Part shown: positions 45,285 to 53,450 of the stretch, piece by piece
How the letters are laid out: each line of letters starts with the position of its first letter
Numbering within the stretch: the stretch's first letter is position 1
Origin: Chelatococcus reniformis
Lineage (GTDB): Bacteria > Pseudomonadota > Alphaproteobacteria > Rhizobiales > Beijerinckiaceae
Assembly (NCBI RefSeq): GCF_014640075.1
Contig: NZ_BMGG01000003.1
Coordinates: 601,308 to 665,307, forward strand
Length of the DNA stretch: 64,000 nucleotides
Direction of reading: 5' to 3'
Notes under the pieces: generated by a model
The model's database searches: none
The model's input: the letters and a program-made list of their open reading frames with translations, nothing else
Told to the model about the DNA's origin: nothing
Program-made: the position numbers and the translations under genes

Positions 45285-46196
45285 TCAGACCGGGTCCCAG
45301 CCGAAGATGTCGGCGGAGCGGTCGAGCGGATAGAACGACGACTTCATCGCCGGCAAAGCGTGCGAGGCGATGGTCTGGGGCGTCCAGCCCTCCGAACGCT
45401 GCATGCCGCGCAGCGGCCGCGACTGGCCCATCAGGAAGATCTCGTTCATGCGGGCGGCGAAGATCTGCCCGGTGACCTCGCGCGACAGGTCGCTGGCCAG
45501 GAACACCGCCAGCGGCGCGATCTTCTCCGGACCCATGGCCTTCATGCGCTCGACGCGCAGCCGCTCCGCTTCCGACTGCGCCGGGATGGTGCCGATGAGC
45601 CGGCTCCAGGCGAATGGCGAGACGCAGTTGGAGCGCACGTTGTAGCGCGCCATGTCGAGCGCGATCGACTTCGACAGGCCGACGATGCCGAGCTTGGCCG
45701 CGGCGTAGTTGGCCTGGCCGAAATTGCCGATCAGGCCGGACGTCGAGGTGAAATGGACGAAGCTGCCGCTCTCCTGCTCACGGAAATACTGAGCGGCAGC
45801 GCGCGCCATGTAGAACGAACCGAGCAGGTGCACCTTGATGACCGTCTCGAAGTCGTGGACGCTCATCTTGTGGAAGATGCGATCGCGCAGGATGCCGGCG
45901 TTGTTCACGACACAGTCGATGCGCCCGTAGGTGTCGACCGCTGCCTTGACGATCGACTCCGCCGGTCCGGGCTCGGCCACGCTGGCGCCGTTGGCGATGG
46001 CCTCGCCGCCAGCCGCGCGGATCTCCTTGACGACGTCGGCGGCGGGGCCCGTGTCGGCGCCCTCACCTTCCGGGTCGACGCCCAGATCGTTGACGACGAC
46101 CTTGCCGCCCTCCTTGGCCGCGAGCAGCGCGATGTCGCGGCCGATGCCGCGGCCCGCGCCGGTGACGACGATCACTTTACCTTCGAGGCATCCCAT
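45285..46196 (-). CDS. SDR-family hydroxyacyl-CoA dehydrogenase, MFE-2-like
   Basis: 303 residues. The NAD-binding motif is TGAGRGIG, with NNAGILRDRIF and the catalytic S-Y-K set around FTSTSGLIGNFGQANYAAAKLG. The NDLGVD segment after beta-2 and the length match the dehydrogenase unit of peroxisomal multifunctional enzyme 2, which oxidises (3R)-hydroxyacyl-CoA. That stereochemistry matches the MaoC hydratase encoded 6 kb away. ATG at 46196 has GGGAG nine bases upstream. First gene of SDR, HMGS-like and thiolase; palindrome site 2 lies 100 bp upstream. Confidence 0.9.
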   Translation of the reverse strand: MGCLEGKVIVVTGAGRGIGRDIALLAAKEGGKVVVNDLGVDPEGEGADTGPAADVVKEIRAAGGEAIANGASVAEPGPAESIVKAAVDTYGRIDCVVNNAGILRDRIFHKMSVHDFETVIKVHLLGSFYMARAAAQYFREQESGSFVHFTSTSGLIGNFGQANYAAAKLGIVGLSKSIALDMARYNVRSNCVSPFAWSRLIGTIPAQSEAERLRVERMKAMGPEKIAPLAVFLASDLSREVTGQIFAARMNEIFLMGQSRPLRGMQRSEGWTPQTIASHALPAMKSSFYPLDRSADIFGWDPV

Positions 46197-46296
46197 CCGC
46201 GCGCGCTCCCTTGAAACGAGGATTGCCAGGGCCGACCGTCGGTCAAGCCCGGCATTTGGTCTTCCTTGACACGGGGGAAACGAGCAAGTCAACGCA

Positions 46297-46315
46297 TGCG
46301 GAATTGTTTTTCGCA
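46297..46315. promoter_or_regulatory. 19-bp palindrome, site 2 (TGCGGAA-N5-TTTCGCA)
   Basis: TGCGGAA TTGTT TTTCGCA with one mismatch between arms. It is between the SDR gene and the divergent flavoprotein gene, about 100 bp from each start. Confidence 0.6.
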
Positions 46316-46429
46316 ATGCAGCGGACGCACGCCCCGAGCGTCGCCGAGCCTCTCACTTTCGGGGAGCGCCGTCGAGGCGTGGCCTGCGCGACGATTGACT
46401 TTCGCGCCGGCGCCCGGCGTGTGGGCCGC

Positions 46430-47668
46430 ATGGGGGACCGGCTTCCATCGAACCGCTTCGACGTGGTCGTGCTCGGCGCAGGCGCGGCCGGGATGATGTG
46501 CGCGATCGAGGCGGGCAAGCGCGGCCGCTCGGTGCTCGTCGTCGATCATGCCTCGGCGCCCGGCGAGAAGATCCGCATCTCCGGCGGCGGCCGCTGCAAT
46601 TTCACCAACCTCAATACGCAGCCGGCCAATTTCCTGTCGCAGAACCCGAGCTTCTGCATTTCCGCGCTGCGCCGCTACCGGGCGCGGGACTTCGTGGCGC
46701 TGGTCGACGCGCATGGCATCGCCTACCACGAGAAGGCCGCGGGCCAGTTGTTCTGCGACGGCTCGGCGACCCAGATCATCCAGTTGCTGACGGGCGAGAT
46801 GCGCCGCCACAAGGTCGAGCTGCGGCTCGACACGGCGGTGTCGGGCGTCGAGCGCTCCGGCGATGGCTTTGCGGTGGCGTTGCGGCGGAGCCAGCGCCGG
46901 CGGGAGGGCGAAGCCGCGCCGGAGGCGGCGGAGATTGCCAGCGGCGGCTCGCTGGTGGTGGCGACGGGTGGCAAGTCGATCCCGAAGATGGGCGCCACCG
47001 GCTTCGGCTACCAGTTGGCGCAGCAGTTCGGGCTCGCCGTCGTCGAGCCGCGTCCGGCTCTGGTGCCCCTGACGCTCGATCCGCCCTCGCTGGAACGGCT
47101 GCGCCCCGCGGTCGGCGTGGCCGTGGAAGCGGCGGCGCGCCTTGGCAGGACGCAATTCGAGGACGGGATGCTGTTCACCCACCGGGGCTTGAGCGGCCCC
47201 GCCATCCTCCAGATCTCCTCGTATTGGCGCGAGGGCGACGACCTCACGCTGTCGCTCGCTCCCGGCGTCGATATTCTGGCCGAGCTCAAGGCAGCGCGCG
47301 CCGCCAATGGCCGCCAGGCGCCGCAGACGGCGCTCGCCGCACTGTTGCCCAAGCGGCTTGCCCAGTTGATCACCGAGGCGGTGCCGGGCCCGGTGCGCCT
47401 GGCCGACTGGCCCGATGCGCAGCTGCGCCGGCTCGAGGCCGCCGTGAACCGCTGGACGCTCAAACCGGCGGGATCGGAGGGCTACCGCACCGCCGAGGTC
47501 ACGCTAGGCGGCGTCGACAGCCGAGGCCTCGATTCCCGCACCATGGCGGCGACGGGCGTTGCGGGGCTCTACTTCATCGGCGAGGTCGTCGACGTGACCG
47601 GCTGGCTCGGCGGCTACAATTTCCAGTGGGCCTGGTCGTCGGGTTGGTGCGCCGGCCAGGCCGTCTGA
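46430..47668 (+). CDS. BaiN/HI0933-family NAD(P)/FAD-dependent oxidoreductase
   Basis: 412 residues. The FAD-binding motif is VVLGAGAAGMMCAIEAGKRG; GEKIRISGGGRCNFTN, VVATGGKSIPKMGATGFGY and the C-terminal GGYNFQWAWSSGWCAG are hallmarks of the HI0933 flavoprotein family. Members include BaiN, reported in bile-acid dehydroxylation, but most have no known substrate. ATG at 46430 is used; an in-frame GTG at 46421 is possible. It shares a divergent control region with the acyl-CoA SDR operon. Confidence 0.9.
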   Translation: MGDRLPSNRFDVVVLGAGAAGMMCAIEAGKRGRSVLVVDHASAPGEKIRISGGGRCNFTNLNTQPANFLSQNPSFCISALRRYRARDFVALVDAHGIAYHEKAAGQLFCDGSATQIIQLLTGEMRRHKVELRLDTAVSGVERSGDGFAVALRRSQRRREGEAAPEAAEIASGGSLVVATGGKSIPKMGATGFGYQLAQQFGLAVVEPRPALVPLTLDPPSLERLRPAVGVAVEAAARLGRTQFEDGMLFTHRGLSGPAILQISSYWREGDDLTLSLAPGVDILAELKAARAANGRQAPQTALAALLPKRLAQLITEAVPGPVRLADWPDAQLRRLEAAVNRWTLKPAGSEGYRTAEVTLGGVDSRGLDSRTMAATGVAGLYFIGEVVDVTGWLGGYNFQWAWSSGWCAGQAV

Positions 47669-47976
47669 CGTGTCGCCAGATTGGGTCGGCAAGCAAATTG
47701 AAACCATACTCCGCCACAAATGTCGTGCAGAGCCGAATCAAGCTGGAGTGCCAACCGACCGGCCGAACCGCCCGGTAGGATAAAAGAGCATTAACGACAA
47801 AGAGTTGGAGCACTTTCCGATCAGATGCCCGCCACCTGAACGGCAAATGCTCTAGAGCGTTTTCGAGCGAAGTGGACACCGGTTCGCGTGAAGAAGACGC
47901 GACAAATCAAACAGATAGAGCATTTCGGCGATTCGACGAAACGCGGAAGTGCTCTAGTCCGAGGGAGAACGACATC
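47669..47976. other. Intergenic region with repeat copy D
   Basis: No gene. The left part is less GC-rich (about 47680-47800). It contains GAGTTGGAGCACTTTCCGATCAGATG, a mosaic of hairpin fragments seen elsewhere, and then repeat copy D. The last 20 bp hold the ribosome site of the next gene. Confidence 0.5.
47852..47957 (+). repeat. Dispersed two-hairpin repeat, copy D
   Basis: Fourth copy of the repeat described at 2827, bounded by CTAG on both sides. Differences include GGACACCGG, AAGAAGACGC and ATTCGACGAA. Confidence 0.85.
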
Positions 47977-49155
47977 ATGCGGGCTCAAGCCCTGTTCGCG
48001 GCCGCTTTGGCCGCATGGACCGGTCCCGCCCTGGCCGATTTCCAGTCCTGCGTCGCCAACCTGCGCTCGTCCGTCGTCGCGGCCGGCGTCAGCCCTGCCG
48101 TTGCCGCAAAAGCGCTCGATCTCACTGCGCCGAACGACAAGGTGGTGCGCCTCTCCAAGGTTCAGCCCGAGTTCAAGATGCCGATCTGGGACTACATCGG
48201 CTTCCTCGTCGACGAGCAGCGCGTCGACGACGGCAAGGCACTCATGCGCAAGCACGCGGCAGCGCTGAAGGCGGCCGAAGAGCGCTTCGGCGTCAGCCGC
48301 TACGTCATCGCCGGCGTCTGGGGCGTCGAGACCAATTTCGGCCAGGACACCGGCGACAACTATCTTCCACACGCCCTGGCCACGCTCATCTGCACCGGCA
48401 ATCCGCGCGCCAACTTCTGGCGCTCCGAGCTGATCGCCGCGCTCAAGCTCGTGCACCAGGGTGACCTCCAGCTCAACGAGCTGTACGGCTCCTGGGCCGG
48501 CGCCTTTGGTCAGACCCAGTTCATTCCCACCACCTACCAGCGGCTGGCGGTGGATTTCGACGGTGACGGGCGCCGCGACCTGGTCAAGTCGACCGCCGAT
48601 GCGCTCGGCTCGACGGCGAACTACCTGCGCAAAGCCGGCTGGCGCCCGGGCCAGCCTTACCTGGTGGAGGTCAAGGTACCGTCGGGCTACAGCGGCCCCA
48701 CCGGGCGCAAGAACCGCGTGGCGCTCGCGACCTACGCCAACCACGGCGTGACCCGCGCCGACGGCCGCCCGCTGTCGGGCAACGGTGCCGCCGGCCTGCT
48801 GCTGCCGGCCGGCCGCAACGGGCCTGGCTTCCTAGTGTTCCCGAACTTCGACGCGATCTACGCCTACAATCAGGCGGAATCCTACGCGCTCGCCATCTCC
48901 TATCTGGCCCAGCGCCTGGCCGGCGGGCCCGAGCTCGTCACGGCCTGGCCCACCGACGACCCGGGGCTCAACCGCCTCCAGCGGCTGGATCTGCAGAAAC
49001 TGCTCATCGCGCGCGGCTACAACATCGGCGACGCGGACGGCAAGATCGGCCAGGCCTCGCGTGCCGCCATCGCCGCGGCCGAGCAGAGCGTCGGCATGCC
49101 GGGTACGGGCCGCGCCGGCACCAAGATCTATCGGGCGCTCGGCGGCCGGCAGTAG
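47977..49155 (+). CDS. Lytic murein transglycosylase, MltB-like, with peptidoglycan-binding domain
   Basis: 392 residues. The signal peptide MRAQALFAAALAAWTGPALA is not a lipoprotein type, so the enzyme is periplasmic. The SLT_2 (MltB) domain spans about 22-315; the catalytic glutamate is E118 in GVWGVETNFGQ, with YGSWAGAFGQTQFIPTTY. A PG_binding_1 domain lies at about 332-388. It cleaves the glycan strand to a 1,6-anhydro product. The ribosome site is GAGGGAG. Single gene, followed by a strong hairpin. Confidence 0.93.
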   Translation: MRAQALFAAALAAWTGPALADFQSCVANLRSSVVAAGVSPAVAAKALDLTAPNDKVVRLSKVQPEFKMPIWDYIGFLVDEQRVDDGKALMRKHAAALKAAEERFGVSRYVIAGVWGVETNFGQDTGDNYLPHALATLICTGNPRANFWRSELIAALKLVHQGDLQLNELYGSWAGAFGQTQFIPTTYQRLAVDFDGDGRRDLVKSTADALGSTANYLRKAGWRPGQPYLVEVKVPSGYSGPTGRKNRVALATYANHGVTRADGRPLSGNGAAGLLLPAGRNGPGFLVFPNFDAIYAYNQAESYALAISYLAQRLAGGPELVTAWPTDDPGLNRLQRLDLQKLLIARGYNIGDADGKIGQASRAAIAAAEQSVGMPGTGRAGTKIYRALGGRQ

Positions 49156-49187
49156 GCACACGACGCGCTCCTCCCACCAAGGCACAT

Positions 49188-49221
49188 CGATCCGATCAGA
49201 TGGCACCATCTGATCGGATCG
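49188..49221. terminator. CGATCAGATG-type hairpin, terminator between converging genes
   Basis: Perfect 16-bp arms (cgatccgatcagatgg and its complement) with a 2-base loop. It is between the transglycosylase stop and the ligase stop, so it can serve both, and it belongs to the same small repeat family as 6034-6117. Confidence 0.75.
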
Positions 49222-49251
49222 GCAGCTCCAAGCCTGCCCCTCCGGTGCGTG

Positions 49252-50787
49252 CTACACGGCGCGTCCGGCGCCCTGCCAATAGGGCTCGCGGAGCACGCGC
49301 TTGAAGATTTTGCCGGAATCCTCGCGCGGCAGCTCCTGGCGCACCTCAACGTGCTTGGGCACCTTATAGTCGGCCAGGTGCTGCCTGAGCTCGGCGCGGA
49401 TCGCCTCCGGCGCCAGCGTGCGCCCCTCCAGCGGCTGGACCAACGCCATGAGTGCCTCGCCGTACTCCGCGTCGGGAATGCCGAACACGGCGCAGTCGCG
49501 GACCCCGTCGAGGGCCGCCAGCACCGATTCGATCTCGGCCGGGTATATGTTGACGCCACCCGAGATGACCATGTCGCGCTTGCGGTCGCGGATATAGAGG
49601 AACCCGTCCTCGTCGAAGTAGCCGACGTCGCCGCAGGTGATCAGCCCCTTGCGGTCGATCTCGCGGCGCTTCTCCGGCAGGTTGTGATAGGTGAAATCCG
49701 GATAGTACGAGATCCGCATGAAGATCTCGCCCTGCTGGCCGGCCGGCAGTTCGTTACCGTTATCGTCCTGCACCTCCACGTGCGAGCCGGGGATCGGTTT
49801 GCCGACGGTGCCCCGGTGGGCCAGCCATTCGGCGCTGGTGCAGAACACCACCGGGCCCGATTCCGTGCCGCCGTAATACTCGTGCACGATCGGGCCGACC
49901 CAGCCGATCATCGCCTCCTTCACGTCCGGCGGACAGGGCGCGCCGGCGTGGATGATGAACTGGAGCGACGACACGTCGTAGCGGGCCCGCACCTCCGCCG
50001 GCAGCTTGAGCAGGCGCACGAACATCGTCGGCACCAGCCACAGATGCGTCAGCTTCTCCTTGTCGATGGCCGCGAGCACCGCCTCCGGATCGAAGCGCGG
50101 CATGACGATGAACAGCTCGGCCAAGCGGGCGGCGCGCAACGAGAAGGCGTTCGGCGCGCTGTGGTACATGGGCGCCGCGATCGCCGTGCGCATGCCCGGC
50201 CGGAACCCGTAGACGAGGTTGCGCATCTCTTCGACCTTGATCCGCTCCTCCTCGGTGGCCGGCTTGCGGCGCACGCCCTTGGGGTGCCCGGTGGTGCCCG
50301 ATGTGTAGACCATGCTGTCGCTCGCGGGGGCCGGCGGCCCGTCCTGCGGCGGGTGCGCGGCGATGAGCTCGTCCCAGATGCGGGCCCCGGGCGCCGGCCG
50401 CGCCGCCTCCGGCGTGACCCTGTAGGCCTGGACGATCTCCGGCGGCGTCGGCACCTCGATCACCGTCACGCCGGCCGGCACCGCACCGCGCAGTCCGGCG
50501 AGCAGGTCCGCATGGGCGACGAGCACCTTGGCGCCGCTGTCGGTGAGCACATAGTGCACCTCCTCCGCCTTGAAGTGCCAGTTGACCGGCACCGCATAGG
50601 CGCCGAGCCGCTGCGCTGCCAGGCTCGCCTCCAGGAAGGGGAAATCGTTGCGCAGCAGCACCGCCACGCAGTCGTCGCGTCGGACGCCGAGCGCCGCGAA
50701 GGCGCTGGCCGCCCGGCGCAGCCGCTCGTCGAAAGCCGCCGGGCCGAGAAGCCGCTCACCGCTCAGGATTCCATTGGTCAGGCTCAC
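49252..50787 (-). CDS. AMP-forming acyl-CoA ligase (second)
   Basis: 511 residues. Phosphate loop YTSGTTGHPKGV, APMYHSAPN, YYGGTESGPV, TCGDVGYFDEDGFLYIRDRKRDMVISGGVNIYPAEIE, and the catalytic lysine in REDSGKIFKRVLR. It activates an unknown carboxylic acid. The GTG at 50787 has GAGG seven bases upstream, so it is preferred to frames starting further left that enter the divergent control region. It faces the crotonase gene across palindrome site 3. Confidence 0.9.
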   Translation of the reverse strand: MSLTNGILSGERLLGPAAFDERLRRAASAFAALGVRRDDCVAVLLRNDFPFLEASLAAQRLGAYAVPVNWHFKAEEVHYVLTDSGAKVLVAHADLLAGLRGAVPAGVTVIEVPTPPEIVQAYRVTPEAARPAPGARIWDELIAAHPPQDGPPAPASDSMVYTSGTTGHPKGVRRKPATEEERIKVEEMRNLVYGFRPGMRTAIAAPMYHSAPNAFSLRAARLAELFIVMPRFDPEAVLAAIDKEKLTHLWLVPTMFVRLLKLPAEVRARYDVSSLQFIIHAGAPCPPDVKEAMIGWVGPIVHEYYGGTESGPVVFCTSAEWLAHRGTVGKPIPGSHVEVQDDNGNELPAGQQGEIFMRISYYPDFTYHNLPEKRREIDRKGLITCGDVGYFDEDGFLYIRDRKRDMVISGGVNIYPAEIESVLAALDGVRDCAVFGIPDAEYGEALMALVQPLEGRTLAPEAIRAELRQHLADYKVPKHVEVRQELPREDSGKIFKRVLREPYWQGAGRAV

Positions 50788-50895
50788 GCTGTCCTCGCAT
50801 CGTTCGCTCGTCGCCTTGCCCATCCCAGGCGCCGCGCCGCGCTCTCTGCCGACGAGGCATTGCGCGGGAGACGGCGCTTGCACTGGGGCTGGCCT

Positions 50896-50914
50896 TGCGA
50901 AATATAGTTTCGCA
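50896..50914. promoter_or_regulatory. 19-bp palindrome, site 3 (perfect TGCGAAA-N5-TTTCGCA)
   Basis: TGCGAAA TATAG TTTCGCA, perfect, and extended by T/A to 21 bp (50895-50915). It lies between the divergent ligase and crotonase genes, 109 bp and 154 bp from their starts. Confidence 0.68.
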
Positions 50915-51067
50915 ATTCGCGGGCGCGCACCATAGAGCAAGTTTCCGGGATGTGGAGAGCGCTTGGCGGCGGCGCGCATGTGCGGGGCGAATACCCGCGC
51001 CGGCGCGGCGGCTCATTCGCGCTTGGCGCGGACTTACGTCAACCCGGGATCTGAAGGGGAGGACCTC

Positions 51068-51841
51068 ATGGACGCGGTACTGGTCGAACATCACGGGCCC
51101 GTGGCGCTCATCCGGCTCAATCGGGAGAAGAGCCGCAACGCGCTCGAGCCGGCGATCAAGGAAGGCCTGCAGACCAACGTCCCGCTGCTGATGGCGGACA
51201 AGTCGGTGCGGGCGCTGGTGCTCACCGGCGCCGGCAACGCTTTCTGCGCCGGCGGCGACATCCGCGACATGAAGGAGCGAGGCGGCCCGGTGATCCGTGC
51301 CCGCCTGCAGCGCTCGCACAGTTGGGTCGAGAAGATCCTGACCGGCGAGAAGCCGGTCATCGCCGCCGTCAACGGCGCGGCTGCCGGCGCCGGCTTCTCG
51401 CTCGCCATGGTCTGCGACATCGTGCTCGCCGCGGACACGTCGTTCTTCAAGGCGGGCTTTCCGGGCCTGGGCGCGGTGCCGGACCTCGCCCTGGCGATGA
51501 CGCTGCCGCGGGCCATCGGCATGGCGCGCGCCCGCGACCTGCTGCTCACCAATCGGCGCGTCGACCCGCCCGAGGCGGTCGAGATGGGCATCGCCTCGCG
51601 CATCGTCCCGGCCGACCGGATCGTCGAGGAGGCGCTGGCGCTCGCGGCCGAGCTCGCGGCTGGCCCCGGCGTGTCCCTGGGCCTGACCAAGACCATGCTG
51701 AACAACGCCTATGGCCGCACCGACGACTTCCTCGCCTTCGAGGCCATGGCCCAAGCCATCGCCTTCGACAGCAAGGAGTTCGCCGAGGGGGTCAGTGCCT
51801 TCCTGGAGAAGCGTAAGGCCCGCTTCGCCGAAGTCGCATGA
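51068..51841 (+). CDS. Enoyl-CoA hydratase/isomerase family protein
   Basis: 257 residues of crotonase fold. The oxyanion-hole segments are NAFCAGGDIRDM and NGAAAGAGFSLAMVCD. The two classical hydratase glutamates are not obvious: the first position falls in FFKAGFPGLGAVPD and the second aligns by eye with an aspartate (RARDLLLT). It may thus be an isomerase or a less common hydratase. ATG at 51068 has GGGGAGG upstream. It probably heads a unit with the dehydrogenase, GST and CoA-transferase genes. Confidence 0.88.
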   Translation: MDAVLVEHHGPVALIRLNREKSRNALEPAIKEGLQTNVPLLMADKSVRALVLTGAGNAFCAGGDIRDMKERGGPVIRARLQRSHSWVEKILTGEKPVIAAVNGAAAGAGFSLAMVCDIVLAADTSFFKAGFPGLGAVPDLALAMTLPRAIGMARARDLLLTNRRVDPPEAVEMGIASRIVPADRIVEEALALAAELAAGPGVSLGLTKTMLNNAYGRTDDFLAFEAMAQAIAFDSKEFAEGVSAFLEKRKARFAEVA

Positions 51842-51929
51842 TCGGCCGGGGCGGGTGGAGCGCGTCGCGATCGGGTGAAATCACCCGGTCGGGGAGGCGC
51901 TTCAGGTTCAACGACATGAAGCATTCCCG

Positions 51930-51957
51930 CCCGATCAGATGATTCAATCGGATCGGG
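51930..51957. repeat. CGATCAGATG-type imperfect hairpin
   Basis: CCCGATC and GATCGGG flank CAGATGATTCAATCG. This is a third occurrence of the motif seen at 6034-6117 and 49188-49221, adjacent to repeat copy E. Confidence 0.55.
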
Positions 51958-51984
51958 AAATGCTCCTGCGGGCTGGACTGGGCC

Positions 51985-52088
51985 AGAGCGTTTTCGAGCG
52001 AAGTGGACGCCGGTTCGCGTAAAGAAAACGCGCCAGATCAAACAGATAGAGCATTTCGGCGATTCGAAGAACCGCGGAAATGCTCTAG
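51985..52088 (+). repeat. Dispersed two-hairpin repeat, copy E
   Basis: Fifth copy of the repeat described at 2827, ending in CTAG at 52085-52088. Differences include CGCGTAAAGAAAACGCGCCAGATC and GAAGAACCGCGG. It separates the crotonase and acyl-CoA dehydrogenase genes. Confidence 0.85.
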
Positions 52089-52139
52089 GTTGACGGAGGG
52101 CCGGATTCCACCGGCCCCCATTCGTGATGGGAGGCTGCG

Positions 52140-53306
52140 ATGGATTTCGCGCTGACGCCCGAGCAGGAAGCGATCCGTGATGCGGTCGCCGACATCGCTG
52201 CGCGCTTCGACGACGACTTTTGGCTGGCACACGACAAGGACGGCGGCTTCCCGCACGAGCTGCACCAGGCGCTCGCCCGCGAGGGCTTCCTCGGCATCTG
52301 CATCCCCGAGGAGTTCGGCGGCTCGGGCCTCGGCATCACCGAGGCGGCGATCATGATGCAGGCCATCAGCCAGTCTGGTGCCGGCATGTCCGGCGCCTCG
52401 GCGGTGCACATGAACATCTTCGGGCTCAACCCGGTCGTCGTCTTCGGCACCGACGAGCAGAAGCGGCGCATGCTGCCGCCGCTGGTGGCGGGCGACGAGA
52501 AGGCCTGCTTCATGGTGACCGAGCCGGACGCCGGGCTCAACACCACGCACCTGAAGACGCGCGCGGTACGGGACGGCGACCGCTACATCCTCAGCGGCAA
52601 GAAGATCTGGATCTCCACCGCCCAGGTAGCCGACAAGGCGCTGATCCTCGCCCGCACCACCCCGCTCGACGAGGTGAAGCGGCCGACCCAGGGCCTCAGC
52701 CTGTTCTACACCGACATCGACCGCGACTATGTCGAGATCCGCGAGATCGACAAGATGGGCCGCAAGGCCGTCGACTCCAACCAGGTGTTCCTCGACGGCC
52801 TGCCCGTCCCGATCGACGATCTGATCGGCGAAGAGGGCAAGGGCTTCGAGCTCATTCTGCATGGGCTCAATCCGGAGCGTGTGCTGATTGCGGCCGAATC
52901 GGTCGGCCTCGGCCTCGTCGCCATCGAACGGGCGGCGAACTACGCCAAGGAGCGGATCGTGTTCGATCGGCCGATCGGCCAGAACCAGGGCATCCAGCAC
53001 CCGTTGGCGCAGGCCTGGATGGAGCTGGAGGCCGCCCGCCTGATGACGATGAACGCCGCCTGGCGCTACGACAACGGTCTGTCGTGCGGGGCCGAGGCCA
53101 ACAGCGCCAAGTTCCTCGCGGCGGAAGCCGGCTACAAGGCTTGCCAGACGGCCGTCATGACCCACGGCGGCTTCGGCTACGCCAAGGACTTTCACGTCGA
53201 GCGCTACCTGCGCGAGATCATGATCCCGCGCATTGCGCCGATCAGCCCCCAGCTCATCCTCTGCTTCATCGCCGAGAAGGTGCTGGGCCTGCCCAAGTCC
53301 TATTGA
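52140..53306 (+). CDS. Acyl-CoA dehydrogenase
   Basis: 388 residues of the standard fold, with CFMVTEPDAGLNTTHLKTRAVRDGD, the FAD-contacting ISTAQVADKALI and GGFGYAKDFHVERYLREI. The C-terminal catalytic EGT-type segment of short-chain members is replaced by IPRIAPISPQL, so the base must lie elsewhere or the substrate differs. It introduces the 2,3 double bond into an acyl-CoA and passes electrons to ETF. The ATG at 52140 has GGGAGG five bases upstream. Confidence 0.92.
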   Translation: MDFALTPEQEAIRDAVADIAARFDDDFWLAHDKDGGFPHELHQALAREGFLGICIPEEFGGSGLGITEAAIMMQAISQSGAGMSGASAVHMNIFGLNPVVVFGTDEQKRRMLPPLVAGDEKACFMVTEPDAGLNTTHLKTRAVRDGDRYILSGKKIWISTAQVADKALILARTTPLDEVKRPTQGLSLFYTDIDRDYVEIREIDKMGRKAVDSNQVFLDGLPVPIDDLIGEEGKGFELILHGLNPERVLIAAESVGLGLVAIERAANYAKERIVFDRPIGQNQGIQHPLAQAWMELEAARLMTMNAAWRYDNGLSCGAEANSAKFLAAEAGYKACQTAVMTHGGFGYAKDFHVERYLREIMIPRIAPISPQLILCFIAEKVLGLPKSY

Positions 53307-53450
53307 GCGCAAGTCCTATTGAGCGCAAGCCGGATCGAGGGTCGCGGACGCTCGTTGCGCCGATGAACGGCCGGACTTGACCCGGCCGCCCCATCCACTC
53401 GACAACACCGCCTGCCGGCAGCAGCAGCCGGCCAACCGGGAGGTTCTCAC

